In this document: positions 55,184-63,690 of the stretch, piece by piece
How positions within the stretch are numbered: the stretch's first letter is position 1
Layout: the number at the start of each line of letters is the position of its first letter
Source of the DNA: Bacillota bacterium
GTDB taxonomy: Bacteria; Bacillota; Clostridia; Lachnospirales; Lachnospiraceae
Reading direction: 5' to 3'
DNA: 64,000 bases
Assembly: GCA_023386315.1 (NCBI GenBank)
Contig: JAEWJZ010000017.1
Coordinates: forward strand, 1 to 64,000
Notes under the pieces: generated by a model
Seen by the model: the letters and a program-made list of their open reading frames with translations, nothing else
The model's database searches: none
Told to the model about the DNA's origin: nothing
Position numbers and translations under genes: made by a program

Positions 55184-55894
55184 TTATTCTCTTTTTTTCA
55201 GTAAATTCAGGGCATAATTACCTGTCAGACTTTGATACATTTCCAGACTGCAGTTTTTTTTAATCCATAGCAATGCTTTCTCTATCTCAGGTGTCCTTTC
55301 ATTCAGGTGATGCATATCGGTTCCCAGCATATGTATATGCCCCTGCCGTATCTGAAGCCTGCACCAGTGTACCTGTCTGTTAAACCGGCTTCCCATAATA
55401 CTGCAGTAATTCATCTGCAGTATGCATCCGGAATTGATCAGTTCCTTTACTCTTCCTTTCTCACGCAGGCAGAGGTAACGTTCCATGTGGGCAAGTATGG
55501 GAACATAACGGGCCAATATTATTTTTCGAAGTCCCTGCAGCAATCTGGAGTAGGTAACCAAAGGCGGAAACTCGATCAGCACATACTGACTTTTGCACAT
55601 GGTAAGCGCCTTTTTTTCTTTCAGATCCTCCAATACATCTTCACAGTACAGAATTTCCTGTCCCAGATATATATTGAAATGTTTATGTATTTTACGGGCT
55701 TCCCGCTGCAGCTTTCTGCTTAATTCCATAATCTGTTTCGGATCTTGTCCCCTTTTAAAATGAGGAGTAACTATTATCTTTCGAATCCCCTGGCTATAAG
55801 CCATCTGCAGCATGGCCTTCGCTTCTTCCATATCGGCAGCCCCATCATCAATTCCGGGAAGGACATGCGCATGAATATCAATGATTTCCTGCAT
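55184..55894 (-). CDS. PHP-type tyrosine phosphatase (CpsB/CapC)
   Basis: A 236-aa Mn-dependent phosphotyrosine phosphatase: IDIHAHVLPGIDDGAADM, IVTPHF, YVLIEFPP, LAHMERY and LGTDMHHL give the PHP metal ligands. First gene of the operon. ATG 55894 has GGAG upstream; the frame opens at 55921. Only about 70 bp separate it from the left edge of the invertible segment, so its promoter must lie in or beyond that segment. Confidence 0.93.
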   Translation of the reverse strand: MQEIIDIHAHVLPGIDDGAADMEEAKAMLQMAYSQGIRKIIVTPHFKRGQDPKQIMELSRKLQREARKIHKHFNIYLGQEILYCEDVLEDLKEKKALTMCKSQYVLIEFPPLVTYSRLLQGLRKIILARYVPILAHMERYLCLREKGRVKELINSGCILQMNYCSIMGSRFNRQVHWCRLQIRQGHIHMLGTDMHHLNERTPEIEKALLWIKKNCSLEMYQSLTGNYALNLLKKRE

Positions 55895-55965
55895 CGCATC
55901 ACTCCTTTTTGTTACAGTCAATAATCAGCGCTGGTGTACTCTTTCATAAATACGAAAAGAGGTAA

Positions 55966-55983
55966 CATAATGTAAATTATGTT
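55966..55983 (+). repeat. Left site of the EPS invertible segment (18-bp inverted repeat)
   Basis: CATAATGTAAATTATGTT, the exact reverse complement of 56222-56239. This copy sits in a longer perfect dyad, AGGTAACATAAT-gtaa-ATTATGTTACCT (55960-55987). Both copies are dyads, so their relative orientation is set by the 4-bp centre (gtaa here, ttac at the other copy). Confidence 0.9.
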
Positions 55984-56038
55984 ACCTGAATAGGGTATAT
56001 TTTCTAATATTGGATAAATTTGGTATGTTTTTAGATAA

Positions 56039-56069
56039 ATAAAAAAGCATGAATTTAGATTTTCATGCC
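56039..56069 (-). terminator. Terminator inside the invertible segment, facing the EPS operon
   Basis: GCATGAA pairs with TTCATGC (56068-56062 with 56053-56047) and is followed by TTTTTT on the minus strand. It would stop readthrough from the recombinase gene into the EPS genes in this orientation. Confidence 0.75.
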
Positions 56070-56148
56070 TTGGCTAATACCATACCTGGTTTTTATTGAG
56101 ATTTATTACCATTTTTTACCAATTTATACAAAAATTTCTAATTTTCTA

Positions 56149-56177
56149 TTGTAAATCTTTAGAATATGTATTATATT
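56149..56177 (+). promoter_or_regulatory. Promoter-like site inside the invertible segment, facing away from the EPS operon
   Basis: TTGTAA (56149-56154), a 17-bp spacer and TATATT (56172-56177) on the plus strand. In this orientation it would transcribe antisense into the recombinase 3' end. Confidence 0.55.
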
Positions 56178-56209
56178 AAGAATGTAGTAAGAATTTATTT
56201 GCGGTATTT

Positions 56210-57100
56210 CTAACTATTGCAAACATAATTTACATTATGATTCTTAATTTTACTGTAATCATATACCAGACCCAGCTTTGATATGAGCTTTTGATGTTCC
56301 TCCCCTGTAGTTGCCGTATAAATCCGGGTGGTTTCAATGCTGGAATGACCAAGAACCTCCGCCAGGCGTAATAAATTCTTTTCCAGGCGATAAAAAATAA
56401 ACGCAAACAGATGACGTAAATTATGAGGAAACACTTTTTTCTCGTCAACATTTGCCTTATGGCAGAGGCCTTTCATCTTTTTCCAGATAATTGTCCGATT
56501 AATCGGAGAATTTGTCTTAGAAAGGAATATTGGACCTGCTTCTATTTTCTGTGAAACGCAGTAAGATCTTAAAATCTTAATAAGCTGCTTCGGTATAAAT
56601 ATAACCCTTACTTTTCCTTTATTATTGATCTGTGCATACCCTGCTTTCAGTGACTGCACAGTAATAAACTGCAGTTCACTGACTCTTATTCCAGTGCTGC
56701 ATATAGTCTGCATCAAAAGACTAAGCTGAATGTCCCCTTCTTCTTTTGCTGCCACGATCAGGTTTTCATATTCTTTTTTCGTCAAACATGTCTCTTTTTT
56801 ACAAAATAAAGTTCTTTGAATCTTAAACTGACGAACTTTACATTCAAACCATCCGGCATATTCCAAAAAACGATTTAAAGCAACTATCATAGAATTAGCA
56901 CTTGATACCTGGTAATTATTTTTTAAGTATTCCTTATATTCAATTACATTTCTTTTCTCAATCACTTTATCTCCTGATAAAAAATTATAGAACTTCTTTA
57001 TATCCCTTTTATATTTTTCTATTGTTAATTTTGCCTTTTCCTCTTCATATAAATAATCTTCATACTGTTTCATAAGTTCTATTGTCAATATTCTCTCCAT
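56210..57100 (-). CDS. Tyrosine recombinase (XerC/RecV-like), likely EPS-switch invertase
   Basis: A 296-aa recombinase: SAM-like domain ~1-90 and catalytic domain ~110-290 with Arg in STGIRVSELQF, HNLRHLFAF, LGHSSIETTRIY (nucleophile Tyr). RBS AAGGAG before ATG 57100. The 18-bp site 56222-56239 lies inside its last codons. After inversion the frame would end VT-stop instead of VCNS-stop, so the enzyme stays intact either way, as a self-compatible switch would need. Its upstream promoter (57272-57304) matches that of the secreted-protein gene and is probably read by the neighbouring ECF sigma factor. Confidence 0.9.
   Translation of the reverse strand: MERILTIELMKQYEDYLYEEEKAKLTIEKYKRDIKKFYNFLSGDKVIEKRNVIEYKEYLKNNYQVSSANSMIVALNRFLEYAGWFECKVRQFKIQRTLFCKKETCLTKKEYENLIVAAKEEGDIQLSLLMQTICSTGIRVSELQFITVQSLKAGYAQINNKGKVRVIFIPKQLIKILRSYCVSQKIEAGPIFLSKTNSPINRTIIWKKMKGLCHKANVDEKKVFPHNLRHLFAFIFYRLEKNLLRLAEVLGHSSIETTRIYTATTGEEHQKLISKLGLVYDYSKIKNHNVNYVCNS
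56222..56239 (-). repeat. Right site of the EPS invertible segment (18-bp inverted repeat)
   Basis: AACATAATTTACATTATG on the plus strand, inverse of 55966-55983; contains the dyad CATAAT-ttac-ATTATG and overlaps the recombinase 3' coding end. Confidence 0.9.
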
Positions 57101-57271
57101 GTCTTCTCCTTAGGTTGTATTAAAATATTTTCGACTTTATAGATAATAGATTCACATATAAAACATAATTGTTTTATTTAGCTGCTTCTTATTGTCAGCC
57201 CGATGGTTAAATTTTATTCCTTTTTGATCAACTCCTTTTAAATGTTGTAATTTTTAACATCTTATACTATA

Positions 57272-57304
57272 TAAACGAATTAGATGTAAAATGATAACAC
57301 TTTT
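57272..57304 (-). promoter_or_regulatory. ECF-like promoter of the recombinase gene
   Basis: AAAAGTGTTA (57304-57295), CATTTT, then CGTTTATATAGTA (-10 core CGTTTA 57277-57272). The same blocks at identical spacing occur at 58013-58045. The sequence lacks SigA elements. Confidence 0.7.
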
Positions 57305-57448
57305 CTATATAAATTTTTCATAAACTCTCCATTAGATAAAATATTAGTATTTTTTAAATATAACTTTTATAATATATTTTCGAAAACATTCTATTATTTT
57401 TGGGGGTAGCTGACTGTGATCACACTTGCATAGCAGGTGGTTTATTAA

Positions 57449-57496
57449 TACAAAAAGAATGTTGGAAGTGTGCTTTTTAAGCACACCCCAACATTC
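57449..57496 (-). terminator. Terminator of the secreted-protein gene
   Basis: AATGTTGG and TGTGCTT arms pair with AAGCACA and CCAACATT, leaving a short loop, with CTTTTTG on the minus-strand exit, about 26 bp past the stop. Confidence 0.82.
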
Positions 57497-57521
57497 AGTA
57501 TACAATGTTTATCAATACTAT

Positions 57522-57971
57522 TTATTTTGCATAATTTTCAAAATAACCGGATACTGTCTCACCAACTCCATTACGATATACCGTAGCAGTAATAGTCAGC
57601 CGATAAGTATAACCTCTTGTTACGTAATAACTATTATCAAAGATCAGCCTGTTACCTGCCACATTTAAGTTGTTCCACGTTTTTACAGTGGTATAGGTTC
57701 CGTTTGAATTTTTTCTGGATAATACGGCAGTGCCCGTTATATTCTTCACATCTGACCAGCCTTGTACACAAGCGCCGCAAATAGCCTTGCTCCCCTTAAA
57801 TGAAAGGTTGATATCAATAGAAGAAGTGCTGGCCCACCGGACTGCCGGAAGATCTAAAGTGTTAACCGGCACACAGGAATAATTGGTTGAGGCAAACGCC
57901 TTCCCTCCCATCAGGAAACAGGATATGACGAGACACATAATAAAGGTACATTTTTTCATTTTTATAAACAT
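57522..57971 (-). CDS. Small secreted protein (DUF6147-like)
   Basis: A 149-aa secreted protein with a signal peptide (~5-29, MKKCTFIMCLVISCFLMGG, cleavage near AFA-S). The mature part is beta-rich, has three Cys (SCVPVN, ICGACVQ) and a pattern of small exported clostridial proteins of the DUF6147 type, which is a low-confidence guess. AGGAGG is 7 nt before ATG 57971. Its promoter (58013-58045) is the twin of the recombinase promoter, so it probably belongs to the same ECF regulon. Confidence 0.65.
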   Translation of the reverse strand: MFIKMKKCTFIMCLVISCFLMGGKAFASTNYSCVPVNTLDLPAVRWASTSSIDINLSFKGSKAICGACVQGWSDVKNITGTAVLSRKNSNGTYTTVKTWNNLNVAGNRLIFDNSYYVTRGYTYRLTITATVYRNGVGETVSGYFENYAK

Positions 57972-58012
57972 ATTTTTCCTCCTTTTTTTATAAAATAATA
58001 CCCTCTACTATA

Positions 58013-58045
58013 TAAACGCCATAGTTAAAAAATGGTAACACTTTT
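58013..58045 (-). promoter_or_regulatory. ECF-like promoter of the secreted-protein gene
   Basis: AAAAGTGTTA (58045-58036), CATTTT, then CGTTTATATAGTA (-10 core CGTTTA 58018-58013). The spacing is the same as at 57272-57304. The transcript would begin about 34 nt before ATG 57971. Confidence 0.72.
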
Positions 58046-58061
58046 CCGAAAAATAATTAAA

Positions 58062-58766
58062 TTATTTTTCCAGACTATTACCTATGCGGATTAATTCATC
58101 GCTGTTTACTTTTGATGTCAATTCAAAAACAACATCGTGTGATTTCCAGAGAAGTACATTGTAATTATCATCCTTTACTGCTTTAAACAAATATGCTGTA
58201 TTACCAGAAATATCGACTTCTGTATAATTCGTGTTTTCATTGTCAATCAATGACGTTCCTTCTTCAGCCTTTCTCTGCTTTAATACAATCTCAGTATCTG
58301 ATTCATTGGAATATACCAGCAAAGCAGAATTTCCATAAATCTCCTCTGATATCTTTTTATATCCTTCCGGCAAATATGCTGGCCTGAAGATATCCATCTG
58401 CTGCCCGTCGGCTGAAGAATCTTGAAACTGGATTTGTGTATATTTTCCAAACTGATTAACAAAGGTGTTGAGTATTACGTTTCTGGTTGCCTCAACGCTG
58501 AGCAGTGTGGCAGACGACAGAACAATGATCACCATAAAGCATGCTGCTATTTTACGGTTACTTTTAACGAAGTGCCTTATTTTAGACTTGATCTTCTGTT
58601 CAGAAATCAACTTTTTTATTCGTTTGTCCAACTCCGCAGACGTTGGATATTTCTCATTTAATTCTTTATTGGAGGGCAATGCATCCATTTCATCTCTCAG
58701 TGCATCAGATATGGCTGCTTTCAGCAGCGAATCAAACAATTCTTTATTTCGATCTTCACTGGTCAC
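58062..58766 (-). CDS. DUF4367 anti-sigma factor-like membrane protein
   Basis: A 234-aa protein: cytoplasmic N-terminus (~1-70), one helix (~73-95, KIAACFMVIIVLSSATLLSV), then an extracellular domain of the DUF4367 type (DIFRPAYLPEGYKKISEEIY, NTAYLFKAVKDDNYNVLLW). The gene overlaps the sigma stop by 11 nt, the usual arrangement for a cognate anti-sigma factor. The N-terminus lacks a clear zinc HxxxCxxC motif, so binding would be by another mode. Confidence 0.82.
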   Translation of the reverse strand: MTSEDRNKELFDSLLKAAISDALRDEMDALPSNKELNEKYPTSAELDKRIKKLISEQKIKSKIRHFVKSNRKIAACFMVIIVLSSATLLSVEATRNVILNTFVNQFGKYTQIQFQDSSADGQQMDIFRPAYLPEGYKKISEEIYGNSALLVYSNESDTEIVLKQRKAEEGTSLIDNENTNYTEVDISGNTAYLFKAVKDDNYNVLLWKSHDVVFELTSKVNSDELIRIGNSLEK

Positions 58767-59310
58767 TGTAAACTCCCTCCTTTTTCAATTCCTTCTTCAA
58801 AGCTTTACGCGCCCTGCTAAGGCGCATTTTAGCATTCTCCGTACTGATACCCAGTATTTTACCTATTTCTTCAAATGAGCAATCAAATTCTACTTTCAGA
58901 TAAAGAATATCCGAATAACTTTTTTTAAGATTACCTATACAGCATTTTATTTTATCACAGGCTTCCTTAACTGAAAAATTATCAAAAGCCGGTTCTTCAT
59001 AACTTAAACCATAATCATCTTCTTCCAATGGTACTATTTGTTTCTTCTTCTGTTTTCGGAGCATATCAATCGCAACGTTTCTCACTATAATAACGACGAA
59101 CCCCCTCGTTTGGTAACAGTCTACTATATTAATTTTTTCAAGATTATCAATTATTTTTATAAATGCTTCTGATACCGCATCTTCTGCAAGATGTACTTCA
59201 TTTAAGATCGTGTTGGCTATGTAAAGCATTGTTCCGCTGTAAAGTTCATAAATCTCGGTTACTTTATCCCGATCTCTTTCATTTTCAAGCGTCATTATGA
59301 AAGCAAGCAA
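58756..59310 (-). CDS. ECF-type RNA polymerase sigma factor
   Basis: A 184-aa sigma-70 family factor. Region 2 (~15-85) includes LAEDAVSEAFIKIIDNLEKI and RGFVVIIVRNVAIDMLRKQK. Region 4 (~120-175) includes LKKSYSDILYLKVEFDCSFE and EIGKILGISTENAKMRLSRA. The start is TTG at 59310 with GGAGG 8 nt upstream. Paired with the DUF4367 gene. The shared promoter at 57272-57304 and 58013-58045 is the best candidate for its target. Confidence 0.9.
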   Translation of the reverse strand: MLAFIMTLENERDRDKVTEIYELYSGTMLYIANTILNEVHLAEDAVSEAFIKIIDNLEKINIVDCYQTRGFVVIIVRNVAIDMLRKQKKKQIVPLEEDDYGLSYEEPAFDNFSVKEACDKIKCCIGNLKKSYSDILYLKVEFDCSFEEIGKILGISTENAKMRLSRARKALKKELKKEGVYSDQ

Positions 59311-59397
59311 CGTATTTTCCTCCTTGGCATGTAACCATGTATAAAATCTGATATATGAAGTAAATTATACTATACTTTTTATTTTCCAACCATACCT

Positions 59398-59428
59398 AAA
59401 ATCAAGCCGGTCCGGAGGCTTGATTTTT
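59398..59428. terminator. Hairpin upstream of the sigma gene
   Basis: AAAATCAAGCC pairs with GGCTTGATTTT around an 8-nt loop, with TTTTT on the plus-strand side. There is no plus-strand gene upstream, so it probably backs up the neighbouring minus-strand terminator at 59453-59507. Confidence 0.6.
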
Positions 59429-59452
59429 GCATCTTAATGAAATAGTTGTTAT

Positions 59453-59507
59453 CAAAAAAAAGAGCCGATAACCCCGCATTTTACTTATGCGTGTTAACGT
59501 GCTCTTT
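59453..59507 (-). terminator. Terminator of the flavoprotein operon
   Basis: AGAGC, GTTA and GCAT arms pair in register with ATGC, TAAC and GCTCT, followed by TTTTTTTT on the minus strand, about 35 bp past the fumarate-reductase-like stop. Confidence 0.85.
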
Positions 59508-59539
59508 GAGTATGGGCATATTTATTTTAATCTCTGTAA

Positions 59540-61963
59540 CTATTTCATTTCATCAACAGCAGTTTTACCGGCAATCCGTCCAAAGGTAAAGATATCCGTT
59601 AATGCGTTACCGCCCAGACGGTTACCTGCATGGATACCTCCTGCTACTTCTCCTGCAGCATAGAGATGTTTGATTGGCTGGCCGCTTTCGTCCAGTACGC
59701 GGGCTTTTGTATCGATCTTAAGTCCGCCCATGGTATGATGAACGGCAGGCTTTCTTGGAGTCGCATAGAACGGAGCCTTCTCCACTTTCAGGCTGAATGT
59801 ATCCTTATGGAACTCAGGATCAAAACCATCATCTACATAGGAATTATATTTCTCTATGGTTTCCTTAAGAACCTTCGGATCCATACCGACTTTTACTGCC
59901 AGTTCTTCAATGGTATCGGCTTTAAATAATGTGCCTGCTTCTACCTGACGGTCTATCTTTTCCTGGCTTGTATTGGCTGCAGTTTTCTTTATCTCATCAT
60001 CTGCAATCAGGTAGAATAAACCACCCTGGTCAATGGCCGCTTTTGTTAAAACATCCCGCCCGGAGAATTCATTCACAAAACGTCTGCCTTCTTTATTAAC
60101 GATTACAAAGTTTTCCGGTGGTACCTGAAGTCCGCTGAACAGCTCACCGGTTTCAGGATCGGCAACTGGCATCATTTGAGTGAATCCCATACCGGTCAGT
60201 GCTGCACCTGCTGTTTTACCAAGCAAAATTCCGTCTCCGGTCATGGCGTAGGAATTCGTGGTTCTGATATTGTCATCAATATAACTCCAATAGGTGTTAT
60301 ACTCCTTTAACATCTTTGTATTTGCACCAAAACCTCCGCTTGCAAGTACAACTGCTTTGGCATGAACCGTAATTTTCTGGCCATTGACACCAGTTGCTAT
60401 TACTCCTGCTATCTGACCATCCTCGATGATAAATTCCTTTACAGGGCTGTCAGTAATAATCTTTCCTGAGTGCTCCTCCACATATTTTGTGAGGGAAAGG
60501 ATAAATGCGGTACCATAGCTTTTAACCGGCTTATGACCACGGCGCCAAAGGGCACCAACCGGGGCAAACACGATGCTTTTATCATATTCAACACCGATCT
60601 CTTCCAGCCATTTTACACTTTCTAAGGCTCTGTCAGTCAGGATTTTTACCAGGTCGTACTGTCCATAGATGGTGTTGCCGTTTAAGTCAGTTCGTTTTCC
60701 GCCAAAATAGGTCTGCATTCTGTGAAGAAGGGGAGAATCAAATAAATGACCTTTCCCAGTGCCAGTCTTTTTCTGGTATTCGGAAAACTCTTCTTTCAGA
60801 GCACGGAAATCATCTAAATATTCTGAATCGATCAGACTCTCATCGGTATCCAGCAATGATTCAATGGTATGTCTTTCTCCCGGATTTTCATCAAATTTGC
60901 TCTGCCACTCAGGATCTGCCGCATTAACAGGACCGCCGGATCGTATGGTATTTCCGCCTACTGCCGGATATTTTTCAAGAACAATTGCACTGCAGCCGTT
61001 CTGTAATGCAGTAGCAGCCGCACTGAGTCCGGCACCGCCTCCACCGACAACTACCACATCGCAGGTATACTCTTCGTCTTGTCTGTTTCGGCTGCTGGCA
61101 GGTTTGGGACGTCTCTTAAGTATATCAGGGTTGACTCCTGCAAGTTTCACTGCTTTTGCAACACCATCAATGACAGCATTGCTGGTTTCAGATGCACCTG
61201 AGAGCGCATCTACATTCAGGGTCTGTCCTTCCAGGATTTTATCTGGTATTCTTACAAATACAACATCGGCGATTCCTTCGGTTTCACCCCTGGTGTCTAT
61301 ATTTATGCTTTCGATCCGCTTTTCACTAAAGGATACCTTCATTGGAAGATTTCCGCTGTGTCCGATTGCATTTACTTCATATTCACCTGGTGTAAAGGAG
61401 AACTCCTCTTCCTCATTGAGCTGATTTGCAATTTTAGCAAAACGCATAAAGCGCAGGAAGCAGATATCCAGGAAGTCAATGGTTCCCTCATTCATGAGGT
61501 TCCCTGCATCATCAAATGCCTTACTTGCATTTCCCAGTAAAAACTCATATCCTGGCATGACATTTGCATCCACTCCCGGCGCATCCAGAATCTGGCGGAG
61601 ATGCAGCTGGGCACGGGAGGAACCCTGTGTTCCTAAAGATGCGCCAACGATCATCACTGGTTTGCCTGCGAGGGGATGAAGATCAAAGCTCAGCCATTCA
61701 ATCAGGCTTTTAAGACTGGATGGGATGGAATGATTGTATTCAGGAGTTGCCATAATAACACCGTCACTGGCTGTAATTTTATCATTGAACATCTGGATTA
61801 CATCACCATAGGACTGATTATCGGATTGGTTAAACATGGGAACATCTGTAATATCAAGTACTTCAATCTCTGCCTTTGACTCAAAATGTTTTTTCATAAA
61901 CTGAAGGAGTTTACGATTATATGATTTCTTTGCATTCGTTCCAACAATTGCTATAAATTTCAT
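59540..61963 (-). CDS. Fused FMN-reductase / FMN-binding / fumarate-reductase-like flavoprotein
   Basis: An 807-aa three-module protein. Residues 1-~185: NADPH-dependent FMN reductase flavodoxin fold ([34 protein letters not shown]), similar to the gene upstream. ~190-285: FMN-binding domain with the flavinylation motif [13 protein letters not shown] (Ser/Thr acceptor). ~305-807: FAD-binding fumarate reductase/flavocytochrome-c domain ([50 protein letters not shown]). No signal peptide, so cytosolic. It should pass NAD(P)H electrons to fumarate or another enoate. ATG 61963 has AGGAGG 10 nt upstream. Confidence 0.9.
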   Translation of the reverse strand: MKFIAIVGTNAKKSYNRKLLQFMKKHFESKAEIEVLDITDVPMFNQSDNQSYGDVIQMFNDKITASDGVIMATPEYNHSIPSSLKSLIEWLSFDLHPLAGKPVMIVGASLGTQGSSRAQLHLRQILDAPGVDANVMPGYEFLLGNASKAFDDAGNLMNEGTIDFLDICFLRFMRFAKIANQLNEEEEFSFTPGEYEVNAIGHSGNLPMKVSFSEKRIESINIDTRGETEGIADVVFVRIPDKILEGQTLNVDALSGASETSNAVIDGVAKAVKLAGVNPDILKRRPKPASSRNRQDEEYTCDVVVVGGGGAGLSAAATALQNGCSAIVLEKYPAVGGNTIRSGGPVNAADPEWQSKFDENPGERHTIESLLDTDESLIDSEYLDDFRALKEEFSEYQKKTGTGKGHLFDSPLLHRMQTYFGGKRTDLNGNTIYGQYDLVKILTDRALESVKWLEEIGVEYDKSIVFAPVGALWRRGHKPVKSYGTAFILSLTKYVEEHSGKIITDSPVKEFIIEDGQIAGVIATGVNGQKITVHAKAVVLASGGFGANTKMLKEYNTYWSYIDDNIRTTNSYAMTGDGILLGKTAGAALTGMGFTQMMPVADPETGELFSGLQVPPENFVIVNKEGRRFVNEFSGRDVLTKAAIDQGGLFYLIADDEIKKTAANTSQEKIDRQVEAGTLFKADTIEELAVKVGMDPKVLKETIEKYNSYVDDGFDPEFHKDTFSLKVEKAPFYATPRKPAVHHTMGGLKIDTKARVLDESGQPIKHLYAAGEVAGGIHAGNRLGGNALTDIFTFGRIAGKTAVDEMK

Positions 61964-61977
61964 TGATATGAATCCTC

Positions 61978-62577
61978 CTACTCTTGCCAAGTAAATTTTT
62001 TTGCGCTTTTCTTCTGAACCTTTTCTGCCAAAAGTTTCGTTGTGATATCTGTAAACAGAACAAATTCCCTGAAAATTTCATCAAGCTCCGTTAACTTGTC
62101 CGAATAGATGAGATCTCCGGCATTATCAAATGCGCCTTGTGATTTTCCTAACAGGAACTCACTGCTTGGCATAATTCTGGCTGCCAGCTCAGGAGAATCA
62201 AGAATCTGTCTTAAGTGGGCCTGTGCACGGGAAGAACCAAGTGTACCATGGGATGCCCCTACAATTAAAACAGGCTTATCCGTAAGCGCCTGACTTGTAT
62301 AGCTGATCCATTCAAGAGCACTCTTTAAAACTGCAGGTATGGCATGATCATACTCCGGAGTTGCTATAATAACGCCGTCTGCATTTAAGATTTTATCGGA
62401 TAACTCCTCTACCTTTTCAGGAACTTCAGAATCCTCTTGTTCCATAAAGGCTGGTAAATCTTTTATTTCATATAATTCAATCTCCGCCTCACTGGAAAAA
62501 TGTTTTTGCATAAATTGAAGCAGCATGCGATTAGTTGACACATCTGAATTCGTGCCCACGATTGCTAAATATTTCAT
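61978..62577 (-). CDS. NADPH-dependent FMN reductase family protein
   Basis: A 199-aa flavodoxin-like oxidoreductase: [40 protein letters not shown] and [14 protein letters not shown]. It is very like the N-terminal domain of the next gene, so one arose by duplication. RBS GGAAGGAG precedes ATG 62577. It could supply reduced FMN or be an extra electron entry for the flavoprotein 14 bp downstream. Confidence 0.88.
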   Translation of the reverse strand: MKYLAIVGTNSDVSTNRMLLQFMQKHFSSEAEIELYEIKDLPAFMEQEDSEVPEKVEELSDKILNADGVIIATPEYDHAIPAVLKSALEWISYTSQALTDKPVLIVGASHGTLGSSRAQAHLRQILDSPELAARIMPSSEFLLGKSQGAFDNAGDLIYSDKLTELDEIFREFVLFTDITTKLLAEKVQKKSAKKFTWQE

Positions 62578-62683
62578 AGTAATCTCCTTCCTATCCATTA
62601 AGTTCTCACAGTTGTAATTATGTGTTTGATATAATTTTAACACATCGTGTTTATATAATCTAATAGTTATTTATTGAAGTTTG

Positions 62684-62699
62684 ATAACAAATTTGTTAT
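62684..62699. promoter_or_regulatory. LysR-type operator palindrome
   Basis: ATAACAAA-TTTGTTAT, a perfect 16-bp palindrome in the 173-bp spacer between the divergent FMN reductase and LysR genes. Its T-N11-A content fits a LysR box. Confidence 0.65.
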
Positions 62700-62750
62700 A
62701 ATCAAAAATAATCGAAAAAAAGCAAATTATTTCTCAAAGAAAGGAATAAA

Positions 62751-63689
62751 ATGTCGAAAATCTCTTCTCAGGAAATTCTGTATTATATTGATGCCATTTT
62801 AAAATACAGTAACTATGGCAAGGCTGCTAAATCCCTTTATATTTCTCAGCCATATCTGACGCAGGTGATTAAACGAGTGGAAAATGAATTAAACTGCGAA
62901 CTGATCACCCGGAACAAGCTGCCTTATCGGTTAACCGAACAGGGGAAGATCTATTATCAATATCTGACCTCATTAGAAAATAATTATGCAAAGCTGCTAA
63001 GGGAAATATCCGATGTATCAGATATTGACAAAACGGTTATAAAAATAGGGGTTCTTCCCAGTCTTGGCACCTACCTTCTACCTCTTTTTCTGCCCGATTT
63101 TCTAACCCTTCATCCAGACTGCAGAATAGAGCTGTTAGAAAGTCTGCCTGAAAAAAATGAGAAGCTGACCCAAAACAATGAACTGGATTTCTGGATTGGG
63201 CAAAATTCAAGAAATATTTCACCCAACTTAAACTCTGTCAGCTGGGGCAGACACAGATACCGGGCTGTGATTCCCCGCTGCAGTGATTTGTATCAGGAAG
63301 ATACAGCCGTCATTGCGGAAGGCAGCATCGACATAAGTAATATCTTATGCCAAAAGCTGGTTCTCACCTCCAAAGGCTCCGCCATCAGAAAACAGATTGA
63401 TCAATTGCTGAACCTTTATAAGGTTGAACCCAACATAATTATGGAGAGCACAGAGATCAATACCATTCTGAAGCTTGCCACAGGTAATTTAGGAATCACC
63501 TTTATTCCCGAAAGCGTCTATGTGAAGGAAAGTCCGTCGGAATACAATCTCTATCAGATACCCATTGATGAACTGAGCTTAGACTACTTCATAGCATACC
63601 ACAATGAAAGAAAACTATCCAACATTGATCATGACCTGATAAATGCCTTTTTGATTCATGGGCAGAACAATTCCGATCTGGGAGAATGA
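62751..63689 (+). CDS. LysR-type transcriptional regulator (flavoprotein module)
   Basis: A 312-aa LTTR: winged helix-turn-helix at ~5-65 (EILYYIDAILKYSNYGKAAK, SLYISQPYLTQVIKRVENEL) and effector domain ~90-300. AAAGGA precedes the ATG. It is divergent from the FMN-reductase/flavoprotein operon and 1 bp upstream of apbE, so it probably controls both directions; the inducer is unknown. Confidence 0.9.
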   Translation: MSKISSQEILYYIDAILKYSNYGKAAKSLYISQPYLTQVIKRVENELNCELITRNKLPYRLTEQGKIYYQYLTSLENNYAKLLREISDVSDIDKTVIKIGVLPSLGTYLLPLFLPDFLTLHPDCRIELLESLPEKNEKLTQNNELDFWIGQNSRNISPNLNSVSWGRHRYRAVIPRCSDLYQEDTAVIAEGSIDISNILCQKLVLTSKGSAIRKQIDQLLNLYKVEPNIIMESTEINTILKLATGNLGITFIPESVYVKESPSEYNLYQIPIDELSLDYFIAYHNERKLSNIDHDLINAFLIHGQNNSDLGE

Positions 63690-63690
63690 A

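Larger units (their letters stand above)
55984..56221. promoter_or_regulatory. Putative invertible promoter/terminator segment of the EPS operon
   Basis: 238 bp between inverted 18-bp sites next to a tyrosine recombinase gene. As assembled, a terminator (56069-56039) points at the EPS operon, and a promoter-like TTGTAA-17 bp-TATATT (56149-56177) points away. Inversion would turn that promoter toward the phosphatase gene with a ~127-nt leader and turn the terminator away. I see no good promoter between the terminator and the first EPS gene. The layout resembles C. difficile flg and cwpV switches and Bacteroides capsule switches. Confidence 0.75.
57105..57521. other. AT-rich gap upstream of the recombinase gene
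   Basis: No gene seen. It holds the ECF-like promoter of the recombinase (57272-57304), a leader of about 160 nt before ATG 57100 and the terminator of the secreted-protein gene. Confidence 0.5.

Noticed and set aside
56097..56135. Third copy of the ECF-like promoter inside the EPS invertible segment
   Set aside because: TTACCATTTTTTA matches the 58013-58045 promoter, but the -10 block CGTTTATA is missing at the right distance (ATACAAAA instead) and the upstream GTG is changed. It is probably AT-rich coincidence.
60759..61424. 221-codon open frame antisense to the flavoprotein
   Set aside because: Low-complexity Ser/Pro-rich shadow of the FAD-domain codons, with no RBS or homology pattern.
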